This document shows, one piece after another, positions 17,332 to 25,426 of a DNA stretch of 64,000 bases; positions within the stretch are counted from its first letter, which is position 1; the number at the start of each line of letters is the position of its first letter. The stretch is from Paenarthrobacter sp. A20 (GTDB lineage Bacteria > Actinomycetota > Actinomycetes > Actinomycetales > Micrococcaceae): contig NZ_JALJWH010000001.1 of the NCBI RefSeq assembly GCF_024168825.1, positions 2,976,001 to 3,040,000 of the forward strand, read 5' to 3'. The position numbers and the translations under genes were made by a program. The notes under the pieces are model-generated. The model worked only from the letters and a program-made list of their open reading frames with translations, did not search any database and had not been told where the DNA came from.

Positions 17332-18596
17332 GCTGCGGCTCCTTCGGTGGTGGCGGTGGTGGTATCAGCGGTGGAGGATGCGTAGTCGGCGTGTTGTGGG
17401 TTCTCCCAAATCACAGTGGCACCCATGCCCAGTCCAATGCACATGGTCGTGATGCCGTACCGCACTGAAGGATCTTCCTCGAATTGTCGCGCGAGTTGAT
17501 TCATGAGGCGAACGCCGGAGGAAGCGAGCGGATGCCCGACGGCGATCGCCCCGCCGTAGCGGTTGACCCGGGAGTCGTCGTCGGCGATGCCGAAGTGGTC
17601 CAGGAAGCTGAGGACCTGGACCGCAAAGGCCTCGTTGATCTCGAAGAGCCCGATGTCCTCTATTCCCAGGCCGGCGGACTTGAGGGCCTTCTCGGTTGCC
17701 GGAACGGGTCCGATGCCCATGACCTCCGGCTCGACACCGGCGAAGGCATAGGAGACGAGGCGCATTTTGACCGACAGGCCCAGTTCTTGGGCGGCTTCAG
17801 CCGAAGCCAGGACGGCGGCGGTGGCTCCATCGTTGAGACCTGCTGCGTTGCCTGCGGTGACCCGGCCGTGGGCCCGGAAAGGCGTGCGCAGTTCGGCGAG
17901 GTCGGCCACGGTGGTTCCAGGGCGAGGGGGCTCGTCCGTGGTGTGGAGGGCCCAGCCCTGGCCGGGCTTCATGGTGGCTACGGGCACCAGGTCATGTTGG
18001 ATTTGCTGGTTGCTGTAGGCGGCGGCCAGTTTTGCCTGGGAAGCGGCAGCGTAGGCGTCCGTGCGGTCCTTGGTGATCGCAGGGAAACGGTCGTGCAGGT
18101 TCTCGGCCGTGTTGCCCATGTTCAAGGCTGCCGGGTCAACGAGGCGCTCTGACATGAAACGCGGGTTCGGGTCTGCCCCAGCTCCCATGGGATGGTTTCC
18201 CATGTGTTCAACGCCGCCTGCAATGACCACATCGTAGGCGCCGAAGCCGATGCCGCTCGCCGTCGTTGTCACTGCCGTCATGGCGCCTGCGCACATGCGG
18301 TCGATCGCGAATCCGGGAACCGTACGGGGGAGTCCGGCAAGCAATGCGGCCGTCCGGCCGATGGTGAGGCCTTGGTCGCCGGTCTGGGTGGTAGCGGCGA
18401 TAGCCACTTCGTCGACGCGGTCCGCAGGCAGTGACGGGTTCCGCCGCATGAGTTCGCGGATGCACTTCACAACGAGGTCATCGGCCCTGGTGCCCGCATA
18501 GATGCCTTTTTCCCCGGCCTTGCCGAAGGGGGTGCGTACACCGTCCACGAAGACGACGTCGCGAACGTTCCTCTGAGCACTGCGTGATGGACTCAT
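17328..18596 (-). CDS. acetyl-CoA C-acyltransferase (thiolase)
   Basis: Thiolytic last step of beta-oxidation, splitting 3-ketoacyl-CoA with CoA. From the ATG at 18596 (GAGGAG seven bases upstream) it is 422 residues; the frame stays open 108 codons further, but those have no thiolase match. The nucleophile is Cys102 in DRMCAGAMTAV. The other active-site blocks are NEAFAVQVL, GGAIAVGHPLASSG (His) and TMCIGLGMGA (second Cys). It is the first gene of the pair with the FadB-like gene. The bases upstream (18597-18733) hold no other gene. Confidence 0.95.
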   Translation of the reverse strand: MSPSRSAQRNVRDVVFVDGVRTPFGKAGEKGIYAGTRADDLVVKCIRELMRRNPSLPADRVDEVAIAATTQTGDQGLTIGRTAALLAGLPRTVPGFAIDRMCAGAMTAVTTTASGIGFGAYDVVIAGGVEHMGNHPMGAGADPNPRFMSERLVDPAALNMGNTAENLHDRFPAITKDRTDAYAAASQAKLAAAYSNQQIQHDLVPVATMKPGQGWALHTTDEPPRPGTTVADLAELRTPFRAHGRVTAGNAAGLNDGATAAVLASAEAAQELGLSVKMRLVSYAFAGVEPEVMGIGPVPATEKALKSAGLGIEDIGLFEINEAFAVQVLSFLDHFGIADDDSRVNRYGGAIAVGHPLASSGVRLMNQLARQFEEDPSVRYGITTMCIGLGMGATVIWENPQHADYASSTADTTTATTEGAAA

Positions 18597-18733
18597 GTTT
18601 AACTCCTCGTTGAGACATGGTGCCGGATCCCGCATCGCGGGTACTCCGGCTGGCATTGATGCAATGTTACTCGTGGGTAACTTAGCTTGCAAGGCGCATG
18701 CTGTCCCTGTTGGCCCGGTTACGGGGACGCAAA

Positions 18734-18771
18734 AGGCCCGCCACCGCGAACCGTGGTTCGGGTGACGGGCC
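18734..18771 (-). terminator. terminator after the RNase D gene
   Basis: A hairpin pairing GGCCCGCCACC with GGTGACGGGCC (one mismatch), with an inner CGAACC/GGTTCG stem. It lies 17 bases beyond the stop of the minus-strand HRDC gene and upstream of the thiolase gene; T-rich on the minus-strand 3' side. Confidence 0.55.
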
Positions 18772-18787
18772 AGGAGTCGACACTTGC

Positions 18788-20149
18788 TCAGCCGGCTTCC
18801 TTGGGTTGCTGTGGTTCCTTTGCCTGGTGGCTGTCCTTCGCCTTGGCCTCTTTGGTCGGAAGTGGCTTCGGGTTCAAGCATGCTTCGGTGAGGATGGGAG
18901 CAGCGAAGGAGACCTGCCACTCGCGCGCACCGAGGGTCCGCAATTCAGCGGCCACGGATTCCAGTGAAATGTCAGCCGGTGGCCGCCACGTAACGCGTCG
19001 CAGGTAGTCCGGGGTCAGCAGGTTCTCCACGGGCAGATTGAGTTCGTCGGCCTTTGCCTGCAGGGCAGGCCGTGCAGTCGCCAATCGTGCCGCGGCCTCG
19101 GGGTCCCGGTCCACCCAGACCCGTGGCGGCGGCGGGGCGTTGGTGGGCAAATGCAGGGGTGGCAAGTCGGTCAACGTGCGGGCGTTGGTGATGCAACGCA
19201 GCCAGCGCGGGGCCTCACGTTGGGCTGAGCGGCCGTGGAATCCCTTCGTCGCCAGGAGTTGGGGGACGGTGGTGGGCATGGCTTTGGCGGCGGCAACGAG
19301 GGCGGAGTCGGGAATGAGCCTGCCCGGTGCCACATCCCGTTTGCGTGCCAACTGATCGCGTTCATTCCACAGTTCACGGACAGCGGCCAATTGGCGCCGA
19401 TCGCGGATTTGGTGCAGCCCTGATGTCTTCCGCCACGGATCGACGCGGGGCGGGGAAATTCCTGCGGCGAGGATCCCGGCAAATTCCTGCTCGGCATACT
19501 CCAGTTTGCCGTCCGCCTCGAGCAGTTCGATGAGTTCTTCGCGTAGTTCCGCCAGGACCTCGACGTCGAGGGCCGCGTAACGGAGCCACGGTTCGGGCAG
19601 TGGGCGGGTGGACCAGTCTGCCGCGGAGTGTTCTTTGGCGAGTCCGAATCCGAGGAGTTGCTCGATGACGGCCGCCAGGCCGACCCGGGGGAGTCCGGCG
19701 AGGCGTGCGGCAAGTTCCGTGTCAAACAGTTTGTCCGGCCACATGCCAAGCTCGGACAGGCAAGGCAGGTCCTGCGTGGCCGCGTGCAGGATCCATTCGA
19801 CGCCGCGCAGGGCGTCGTTGACGATGTCCAGGTTGTCGAACGGTTCGGGATCGATCAGCCAGGTACCGGCACCCTCACGGCGGATCTGCACCAGGAAGGC
19901 GCGCTGGCCGTAGCGGAAACCCGAAGCGCGCTCTGCGTCCACTCCGGCCGGTCCTGTTCCTGCCGCTATGGCAGCAGCACACCGCTCAAGTCCGGCGGGA
20001 CTATCGATGACAAGTGGCACGCCTTCGCGGGGAGTGTCGAGGTCGATGACTTCAGGGACGTGGCTGTCGAAGCCGTCAACCTTGATGTGGGTGGTGGGAT
20101 CAGCAACCGGATCGCCGGCTGTGGTTTTATCCAGATTTTCAGGGGTCAT
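18788..20149 (-). CDS. ribonuclease D family 3'-5' exonuclease with HRDC domain
   Basis: A 453-residue DEDD-type exonuclease, predicted to trim RNA 3' ends such as tRNA precursors. The acidic residues are seen as GVDAERASGF (motif I), ILHAATQDLPCLSELG (motif II) and LRYAALDVEVLAEL (motif III, DEDDy type with Tyr four residues before Asp). An HRDC nucleic-acid-binding domain follows at about 235-315 (HQIRDRRQLAAVRELWNERD). The tail is rich in lysine, glutamate and proline. Actinobacterial homologues are often annotated simply as HRDC domain protein. ATG start; the DUF3000 gene lies 80 bases upstream. Confidence 0.9.
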   Translation of the reverse strand: MTPENLDKTTAGDPVADPTTHIKVDGFDSHVPEVIDLDTPREGVPLVIDSPAGLERCAAAIAAGTGPAGVDAERASGFRYGQRAFLVQIRREGAGTWLIDPEPFDNLDIVNDALRGVEWILHAATQDLPCLSELGMWPDKLFDTELAARLAGLPRVGLAAVIEQLLGFGLAKEHSAADWSTRPLPEPWLRYAALDVEVLAELREELIELLEADGKLEYAEQEFAGILAAGISPPRVDPWRKTSGLHQIRDRRQLAAVRELWNERDQLARKRDVAPGRLIPDSALVAAAKAMPTTVPQLLATKGFHGRSAQREAPRWLRCITNARTLTDLPPLHLPTNAPPPPRVWVDRDPEAAARLATARPALQAKADELNLPVENLLTPDYLRRVTWRPPADISLESVAAELRTLGAREWQVSFAAPILTEACLNPKPLPTKEAKAKDSHQAKEPQQPKEAG

Positions 20150-20229
20150 GGTGGCTTAAGCTTACCGATTCACGCCGAGGCAGGTTGCTGGCGGCAGTTT
20201 GGATGCGGTTGACGGCATGTGGCGGACGG

Positions 20230-20886
20230 TCAATTCAGCCTCCTGTTGGGAAGTCCCGTGACGCCCGGCGGAAGCGGCGGCAGCCCGGCAAATGTACAGA
20301 CCATGTCGGACCAGGCCTCCAGGTGGGCCTGGACGTCCGCACTGGCAGGAGTCCAGGAAGCGCGAAGTTCAATGTCTATGGTGTCCGGGCGTTCGGCCAG
20401 GGTGCCGAAGCTCTCCGAGAGGATTCTCGTTGCCGTGCCACCAGCAGCGCGGTAGGGGGCTGCGTGGTTCTCGAGGGCGTCCACCAGCCACGTCCAGGCA
20501 ACAGAGCCCAGCATGCTGTCGTTGCCCATTTCGGCGTCCATCTGGGCGCGGATATAGGTGACAATCCGGAACTCACCCTCCCACACTGCCGATCCGTCGG
20601 GATCATAGAGGAGGATGAAGCGGCCGGTGGCGAGTTCGTCGTCTTCTTCGCTTGCCGGTGTGGTGGCCTGGCTCGCTGCGAAGGCCTTGGCGGCCGGTCC
20701 ATGCACTGGAACCTGGCGGGTGGCTGCGGTGGGACTGAAAACTTCCGCGCCCAAGGCCACTGCGTACGGGGCGAGCCTCGCAGGTGCAGGAATTTCATCA
20801 AGGCGCAGTTCACTGCGGCATTGAGCTTTTCGTAGCGTTCCCAGGGCGACGAGAAAGTCCGAGGGAACCTGTGCGAGGGCGTTCAC
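20230..20886 (-). CDS. DUF3000 family protein
   Basis: A 218-residue protein of an actinobacterial family of unknown function. Recognisable blocks are PSDFLVALGTLRKAQCRSEL near the start, ATGRFILLYDPDGSAVWEGEFRIVTYIRA in the middle and SMLGSVAWTWLVDALENH. DUF3000 genes are regularly found upstream of the RNase D/HRDC gene, as here. The start is GTG with no ribosome site but a TAATCT box six bases upstream, suggesting a leaderless message that may also carry the RNase gene. Confidence 0.82.
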   Translation of the reverse strand: MNALAQVPSDFLVALGTLRKAQCRSELRLDEIPAPARLAPYAVALGAEVFSPTAATRQVPVHGPAAKAFAASQATTPASEEDDELATGRFILLYDPDGSAVWEGEFRIVTYIRAQMDAEMGNDSMLGSVAWTWLVDALENHAAPYRAAGGTATRILSESFGTLAERPDTIDIELRASWTPASADVQAHLEAWSDMVCTFAGLPPLPPGVTGLPNRRLN

Positions 20887-20898
20887 CCTCGCAGATTA
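20887..20898 (-). promoter_or_regulatory. -10-like element of a probably leaderless DUF3000 transcript
   Basis: On the minus strand TAATCT (20898-20893) is followed by six bases and the GTG at 20886, with no ribosome site between. Confidence 0.45.
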
Positions 20899-20950
20899 TG
20901 CGGCCGGGGCGGCGAATCCGTGCAGGCTCGCCGCCCCGGTTTGCATGGGG

Positions 20951-22051
20951 TTATGCGGATCCGAGCTCCTGCTTAATCCCTGCGACAAAGGCGTCGATGT
21001 CGTCCTCGGTGGTATCGAAGGAGCACATCCAACGGACCTCGCCGCGGGCAGCGTCCCAGTCGTAGAAAGCGAAGCTCTGGCGCAGGCGGTCGGCAACGCC
21101 CGTCGGAAGGATGGCAAAGACGCCGTTGGACTGCGTTGCCTGGGTGGGCTCCACGCCGTCGATCGCCTCAACGGCGGCGCGAAGGCGGGCTGCCATGGCG
21201 TTGGCGTGGGCGGCCGATCGCAACCACAGGCCGTCCTCCAGTAATGCGATGAATTGGGCCGAAATGAAGCGCATCTTTGAAGCGAGCTGCATGTTCATCT
21301 TGCGTAGGAACTTCAGCCCATCGGCGGCTGCCGGGTTCAGTGCGACCACGACTTCGCCGAAGAGCAGCCCATTCTTGGTCCCGCCAAAGGACAGGATGTC
21401 CACGCCGGCGTCGCGGGTAAAGGCACGCAGGGGAACGCCTAGGTAGGCGGCGGCATTAGCCAGGCGGGCACCATCCATGTGCAGCTTCATGCCCTTGGCG
21501 TGGGCGTGGTCGGCAATGGCGCGTACTTCTTCTGGCGTGTAGCACGTGCCAAGTTCGGTGGTCTGGGTAATGGAGACTGCGAGGGGCTGGGCGCGGTGTT
21601 CATCGCCCCATCCCCAGGCTTCCCGGTCGATCAGCCCAGGTGTCAGCTTGCCGTCCTCGGTAGGTACCTGGAGGAGCTTGATCCCGCCGATGCGCTCAGG
21701 AGCGCCGTTCTCATCCATGTTGATATGCGCGGTGGATGCGCAGATGACAGCTCCCCAACGCGGCAGGAGTGACTGCAGGGACAGGACGTTGGCGCCCGTT
21801 CCGTTGAAGACCGGGAAGCACTCGATGCCAGGGCCGAACTGCTGCTCCATGACGTCCTGGAGGCGTGCCGTGTAAACGTCCTCGCCGTAGGAAACCTGGT
21901 GGCCACCGTTGGCTGAGGCCAGTGCTGAAAGAATTTCCGGGTGCACGCCGGAGTAGTTGTCCGAGGCAAAGCCACGAACCGAAGGGTCATGGAGTTGGCC
22001 TGGTACGGCGCTGTGGATTGCCTCTGCTGTGCTCGTCACTTGTTCATTCAC
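20951..22051 (-). CDS. low-specificity threonine aldolase (beta-eliminating lyase family)
   Basis: A 366-residue PLP enzyme, fold type I, predicted to split threonine or a related beta-hydroxy amino acid into glycine and an aldehyde. The PLP Schiff-base lysine is Lys226 in LSFGGTKNGLL, the cofactor Asp/Arg are in LHMDGARLANA, and the N-terminal SDNYSGVHPEI block is typical. GTG start 10 bases after the stop of the SDR gene, so it is the last gene of an ltaE-like/SDR/DUF6421 operon. The true substrate may differ from threonine given the unusual partners. Confidence 0.9.
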   Translation of the reverse strand: MNEQVTSTAEAIHSAVPGQLHDPSVRGFASDNYSGVHPEILSALASANGGHQVSYGEDVYTARLQDVMEQQFGPGIECFPVFNGTGANVLSLQSLLPRWGAVICASTAHINMDENGAPERIGGIKLLQVPTEDGKLTPGLIDREAWGWGDEHRAQPLAVSITQTTELGTCYTPEEVRAIADHAHAKGMKLHMDGARLANAAAYLGVPLRAFTRDAGVDILSFGGTKNGLLFGEVVVALNPAAADGLKFLRKMNMQLASKMRFISAQFIALLEDGLWLRSAAHANAMAARLRAAVEAIDGVEPTQATQSNGVFAILPTGVADRLRQSFAFYDWDAARGEVRWMCSFDTTEDDIDAFVAGIKQELGSA

Positions 22052-22061
22052 GCTTTCAAGT

Positions 22062-22790
22062 CTATTTGGCCAGCAGGATGCGCTGGCCGTTCAAATGTTC
22101 TGCCGGTTCTTCGAACAGCCCGACGGCGGCAGCCGCGAGTTCTTCGACATCTGTGTAACCGGGGAATCGCCTTTCGGGGTGGGCTTCCCGCAGTGCTGAA
22201 TCCACGAGGGCTTTGACCACAAAAATTACTGCGGCGCTGTGCTGCACGCTGGGAGCGATCGTGCCGGCCGACTGCGTCCGCCGGAAACCGTCGGCCACCG
22301 CCAGCGTCCACGCTTCAGCAGCAGCCTTTGCCGCCGCATAGCTTGCGGCCGCGGCCGTAGGAGCGGATGCAGTGGTTGAGGACACCATGGCCAGCCGGCC
22401 GTAGGGAGATGCTTCAAGCTGGCTGTAGAAAACCCGGGAGACGTTCCGCAGGGTAGTGACCGCGCTCCGTTCCATGGAGTCCCAGTCTTCATCAGACTGG
22501 TCCTCGATGCCCTTGGCGCCGCGCCACCCACCTACCAGATGGACGATGCCGTCGATGCCTTGAACCCCTCGGCCGCCAAGATCGTCCGCCAGTTCACGCA
22601 CGGACCCAAGGTCAGCGAGATCGCACACCAGTGGCGTCACTCCGTTGCCGGCTTCCACAGCCGCCGCCGTGATGCGAAGCTCGTCCGAACCCACGGTGAA
22701 CACCTTGTGACCGGCTGCCCCCAATGCGCGCGCCGCAGCGATGCCGGACGCGCTGCTACCGCCGGTCACAAGGATGGTCAGTGTGCTCAT
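22062..22790 (-). CDS. SDR family NAD(P)-dependent oxidoreductase
   Basis: A 242-residue short-chain dehydrogenase. The cofactor loop is TGGSSASGIAAA (residues 9-20) and the active site is Ser near 137-138 with Tyr151 and Lys155 in YAAAK. I chose the ATG at 22790 because it shares its A with the TGA stop of the DUF6421 gene (TGATG coupling). The frame is open 123 codons further upstream but that is the DUF6421 gene in another frame. Substrate unknown; its place between DUF6421 and threonine aldolase genes suggests a shared small-molecule pathway. Confidence 0.9.
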   Translation of the reverse strand: MSTLTILVTGGSSASGIAAARALGAAGHKVFTVGSDELRITAAAVEAGNGVTPLVCDLADLGSVRELADDLGGRGVQGIDGIVHLVGGWRGAKGIEDQSDEDWDSMERSAVTTLRNVSRVFYSQLEASPYGRLAMVSSTTASAPTAAAASYAAAKAAAEAWTLAVADGFRRTQSAGTIAPSVQHSAAVIFVVKALVDSALREAHPERRFPGYTDVEELAAAAVGLFEEPAEHLNGQRILLAK

Positions 22791-24157
22791 CAGGCTACTG
22801 TCGCGCCGGTAATGCCGGTGGTGGACTCGATGATGGGGCGCATCTTCTTCTCCAGTGCTTCGTAGAACATGGACAGCGGGAATTCGTCGTCGAGGACTTG
22901 GTCGGTCAGTCCACGGGGCGGGCCGTCCAGGGGCAGGGCATCTGGCCCCTTGGCCCAAACCGATGCAGGGTGGGGAGTTACCGTACTTGAAATAAGCTCG
23001 TAGGCAGCCAACCAGTGGGCGGCCTTGGGGCGGTCGATGGAGCGCCAGTAGAGCTCTTCGATTTTGGCGCCGAGTTCCACCACAACCGACGCGGCTTCGT
23101 CCCAGTCGATGGAGAGCTTGCTGTCCGTCCAGTGAAGCACATGGTGCTGGTGCATCCACGCAAACAGGAGTTGGCCGCCGAGGCCGTCGTAGTTGCGGAC
23201 CCGGTTGCCTGTGATGGCGAAACGGAAAATCCGGTCGAAGATCACTGCATACTGGACGAGCTTGGCGTGCTTTCGGGCATCGGGATCCGCTTCTTCGTCC
23301 TTTTCAATGCGGACGGATTCACGGAACGCCGTCAGGTCACAGCGCAGTTCCTCCAGTGAGTACAGGAAGAAGGGCATCCGCTGCTTGATCATGAAGGGAT
23401 CGAAGGGAAGGTCGCCCCGCATGTGCGTGCGGTCGTGGATGAGGTCCCACATGACGAACGTGCGCTGGGTAAGTTCCTGGTCCTCGATCAGCTGGGCTGC
23501 GTCCATGGGAAGTTGAAGGGACGTCGTTGCTGCGGCCGCCTTCAGGACTCGCCTGAAACGGGCGGCCTCGCGGTCGGCGAAGATGGCTCCCCACGTGAAA
23601 GTGGGGGTCTCACGGACGGCGACGGTCTCCGGGAACAACACCGCAGAGTTGGTGTTGTATCCGGGGGTGAAATCGACAAAACGGATGGGGACGAAGAGCT
23701 TGTTGGAGTACTCGCCGGCCTCCAGGCCGCCGATGAACTCCGGCCAGATGACTTCGATCAGCACGGCTTCAACCAGCCTGTTGTTGCTGCCATTCTGTGT
23801 GTACATCGGGAAGACCACCAAGTGTTGGAGGCCGTCGATGCGCTGTTCCTGGGGCTGGAATGCCTGCAGTGAATCCAGGAAGTCCGGGACTCCGAAACCC
23901 CCCTGTGCCCAGTGGCCAAAGTCTTCCACCAGCAGTTCCAGATACCGGGCGTCGTGGGGGAAGAGCGGGGCCAATGCGGTGATGGCATCTGTGATTGTCG
24001 CAACGAGGCTGGCTGCCTCGCCGTGGGCGCCGGAATCGGCGATGGAGCCGTCCTGCTCCTGGTATGCCTGCAGGGCCGTGGCCGCAGCCTTAAGCGAAGC
24101 CCACTCGGCGTTGTCGGCGGTGACACGCGGGAGGCTGGAGGTGGCGGTGATTGTCAT
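22790..24157 (-). CDS. DUF6421 family protein
   Basis: A 455-residue soluble protein of an actinobacterial family of unknown function. Naming it DUF6421 is from recall of the typical neighbourhood with an SDR and a threonine aldolase. Notable segments are VFPMYTQNGSNNRLVEAVLI, VWPEFIGG-type IEVIWPEFIGGLEAG, WDLIHDRTHMRGDLPFDPFM (a HDRTH motif that could bind metal) and GLGGQLLFAWMHQHHVLHW. The HMRGD and MHQHH histidines look like candidate metal ligands, but this is a guess. ATG at 24157; the frame is open 35 codons upstream without similarity. First gene of the operon. Confidence 0.75.
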   Translation of the reverse strand: MTITATSSLPRVTADNAEWASLKAAATALQAYQEQDGSIADSGAHGEAASLVATITDAITALAPLFPHDARYLELLVEDFGHWAQGGFGVPDFLDSLQAFQPQEQRIDGLQHLVVFPMYTQNGSNNRLVEAVLIEVIWPEFIGGLEAGEYSNKLFVPIRFVDFTPGYNTNSAVLFPETVAVRETPTFTWGAIFADREAARFRRVLKAAAATTSLQLPMDAAQLIEDQELTQRTFVMWDLIHDRTHMRGDLPFDPFMIKQRMPFFLYSLEELRCDLTAFRESVRIEKDEEADPDARKHAKLVQYAVIFDRIFRFAITGNRVRNYDGLGGQLLFAWMHQHHVLHWTDSKLSIDWDEAASVVVELGAKIEELYWRSIDRPKAAHWLAAYELISSTVTPHPASVWAKGPDALPLDGPPRGLTDQVLDDEFPLSMFYEALEKKMRPIIESTTGITGATVA

Positions 24158-24236
24158 GGAGCTCGGCCCTTTCCAAGTTGGTGAGTTCTTCTGGGCCGAG
24201 CGTAGCAAGCAAAAAGCATCGCTAATCCAAGAATGG

Positions 24237-24263
24237 CTTGAGCATAAGAAACTCTTGTTCAAG
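24237..24263. promoter_or_regulatory. inverted repeat upstream of the DUF6421 operon, possible operator
   Basis: CTTGA at 24237-24241 and TCAAG at 24259-24263 are inverted, about 80 bases upstream of the DUF6421 start. Two imperfect direct copies of AAGAANNNCTTGNNC (24229-24243 and 24246-24260, 10 of 15 bases shared) overlap it. The surroundings are A/T-rich compared with the window, as expected for a regulated promoter. The regulator is not in the window. Confidence 0.35.
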
Positions 24264-24322
24264 TGGGGTTTCTACGTGGTTCGAGATCCAGCGCCGCACC
24301 TGTTTTACCGCTGGAGATGCTC

Positions 24323-24354
24323 CCGGACGGACCGCATCTGGGCGATCCGTCCGG
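24323..24354 (-). terminator. terminator after msrB
   Basis: A perfect 9-base stem (24323-24331 with 24346-24354) six bases beyond the msrB stop on the minus strand. Confidence 0.6.
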
Positions 24355-24359
24355 AAGTG

Positions 24360-24818
24360 CTAACTCTCTTCGGGGTTGACCAGTCGGAGTGAAACGGAGT
24401 TGATGCAGAATCGCTGGTCCGTAGGGGTGCCGTAGCCCTCGCCCTCGAACACATGCCCTAGATGGGAATCACAGTTGGCGCAGCGGACTTCAACACGATC
24501 CATCCCCATAGTGCGGTCATGAAGGTACCGGACGGTGCCTTCAGCCAACGGCGCCCAGAAGGAAGGCCAGCCACAATGGGAATCAAATTTCTCCCTGCTC
24601 GTGAACAACTGGCTGCCACACGCACGGCACTGATACACACCTTCAGTGTGGGTGTCCCAGTATTCGCCGGTGTATGGCCTCTCGGTGCCCGCCTGCCGCA
24701 GGACCCGGTATTCTTCCGGGGTCAACTCCTCGCGCCACTGGGCATCGCTCTTCTCCACAGGAGCAGAAGGTGTCTTGCTGGTGTTCTCAGGAGTGTTCAT
24801 GCCTTCTGCAACGCTCAC
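24360..24818 (-). CDS. msrB: peptide-methionine (R)-S-oxide reductase
   Basis: Reduces methionine-R-sulfoxide in oxidised proteins, using thioredoxin. The zinc-binding CxxC pairs are Cys64/Cys67 (VYQCRACGS) and Cys113/Cys116 (VRCANCDSHLGH). The catalytic cysteine is Cys138 in RFCINSVSL, and the substrate-binding HCGWPSFWAP is intact. Start GTG at 24818 gives 152 residues and a GTGA overlap with the upstream gene; an ATG at 24800 gives 146 residues and is an equally possible start since neither has a well-spaced ribosome site. Confidence 0.95.
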   Translation of the reverse strand: MSVAEGMNTPENTSKTPSAPVEKSDAQWREELTPEEYRVLRQAGTERPYTGEYWDTHTEGVYQCRACGSQLFTSREKFDSHCGWPSFWAPLAEGTVRYLHDRTMGMDRVEVRCANCDSHLGHVFEGEGYGTPTDQRFCINSVSLRLVNPEES

Positions 24819-25306
24819 GAGTCGCCGATAAATCCCGAACCCGCGTACAGGTGCAGGACAGGAAGGCCCAGTTGATCCTGCGCCTTGTTGGCCCAGTCGG
24901 TGTGGAAAGTATCGGCGATGGCATGGGGACGCGTCACCACGACAGCCTGGGCAGCATCGAGCGCCCGAACCTTCGCAACCAAGCCGGCCACGGCACCGCC
25001 GTCGAAAACCTCTCCTGTGACGCCGCCACCCAAGCCGGCCAAGGCCGACAGCGAAGCCGCCAACGTCTCGGAAGCTTCTGCACGCTCGGCCTCGGGGTCC
25101 GGCGACTGCGCAGTGAGTTCGCGGAAAGCCTTGGCAATATCAAGCAAGGAAAGATTCTCCAGGAAGTCCACCAAGAGGTGTCGCTCGGTATTGGAAGGCA
25201 CCAGGACAACAAGGGGTGCGTCTCCACCATCCACAAGTTTGGCGATGTTAACGCGGTCGTCGGGGCCAAGGGGTTCTTCAGTCAGGATGACTATGGGATC
25301 ACTCAT
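24815..25306 (-). CDS. conserved hypothetical protein upstream of msrB
   Basis: A 163-residue soluble protein I cannot place in a named family. It starts MSDPIVILTEEPLGPDDRVN and has alternating beta/alpha character: PLVVLVPSN, an alpha-helical Ala/Glu-rich middle (about 60-105), AVVVTRPHAIADTFHTDW and LPVLHLYAGSGF at the end. The pattern looks like a small nucleotide-binding or universal-stress-like alpha/beta fold, but no diagnostic motif is seen. It is translationally coupled to msrB (GTGA), which could hint at a role in oxidative stress. Divergent from the alpha/beta hydrolase gene. Confidence 0.75.
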   Translation of the reverse strand: MSDPIVILTEEPLGPDDRVNIAKLVDGGDAPLVVLVPSNTERHLLVDFLENLSLLDIAKAFRELTAQSPDPEAERAEASETLAASLSALAGLGGGVTGEVFDGGAVAGLVAKVRALDAAQAVVVTRPHAIADTFHTDWANKAQDQLGLPVLHLYAGSGFIGDS

Positions 25307-25426
25307 GGCTACAGCGTAGTCCCGGGGAACCGGTGTCCGCAGGCTTTTGGTCCCGAATCCGCGGGCCGCTGCGCCGCGCGGTCCGTAAGTGCACCGGGCG
25401 GCGTCAGGAACGGCAACAATGGAACC

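Noticed and set aside
18597..18920. N-terminal extension of the thiolase frame
   Set aside because: No thiolase homology and no ribosome site; the ATG at 18596 has a strong GAGGAG.
24674..25426. N-terminal extension of the alpha/beta hydrolase frame
   Set aside because: It runs antisense through msrB and its neighbour and shows no similarity; the ATG at 25427 is followed at once by a plausible membrane anchor.
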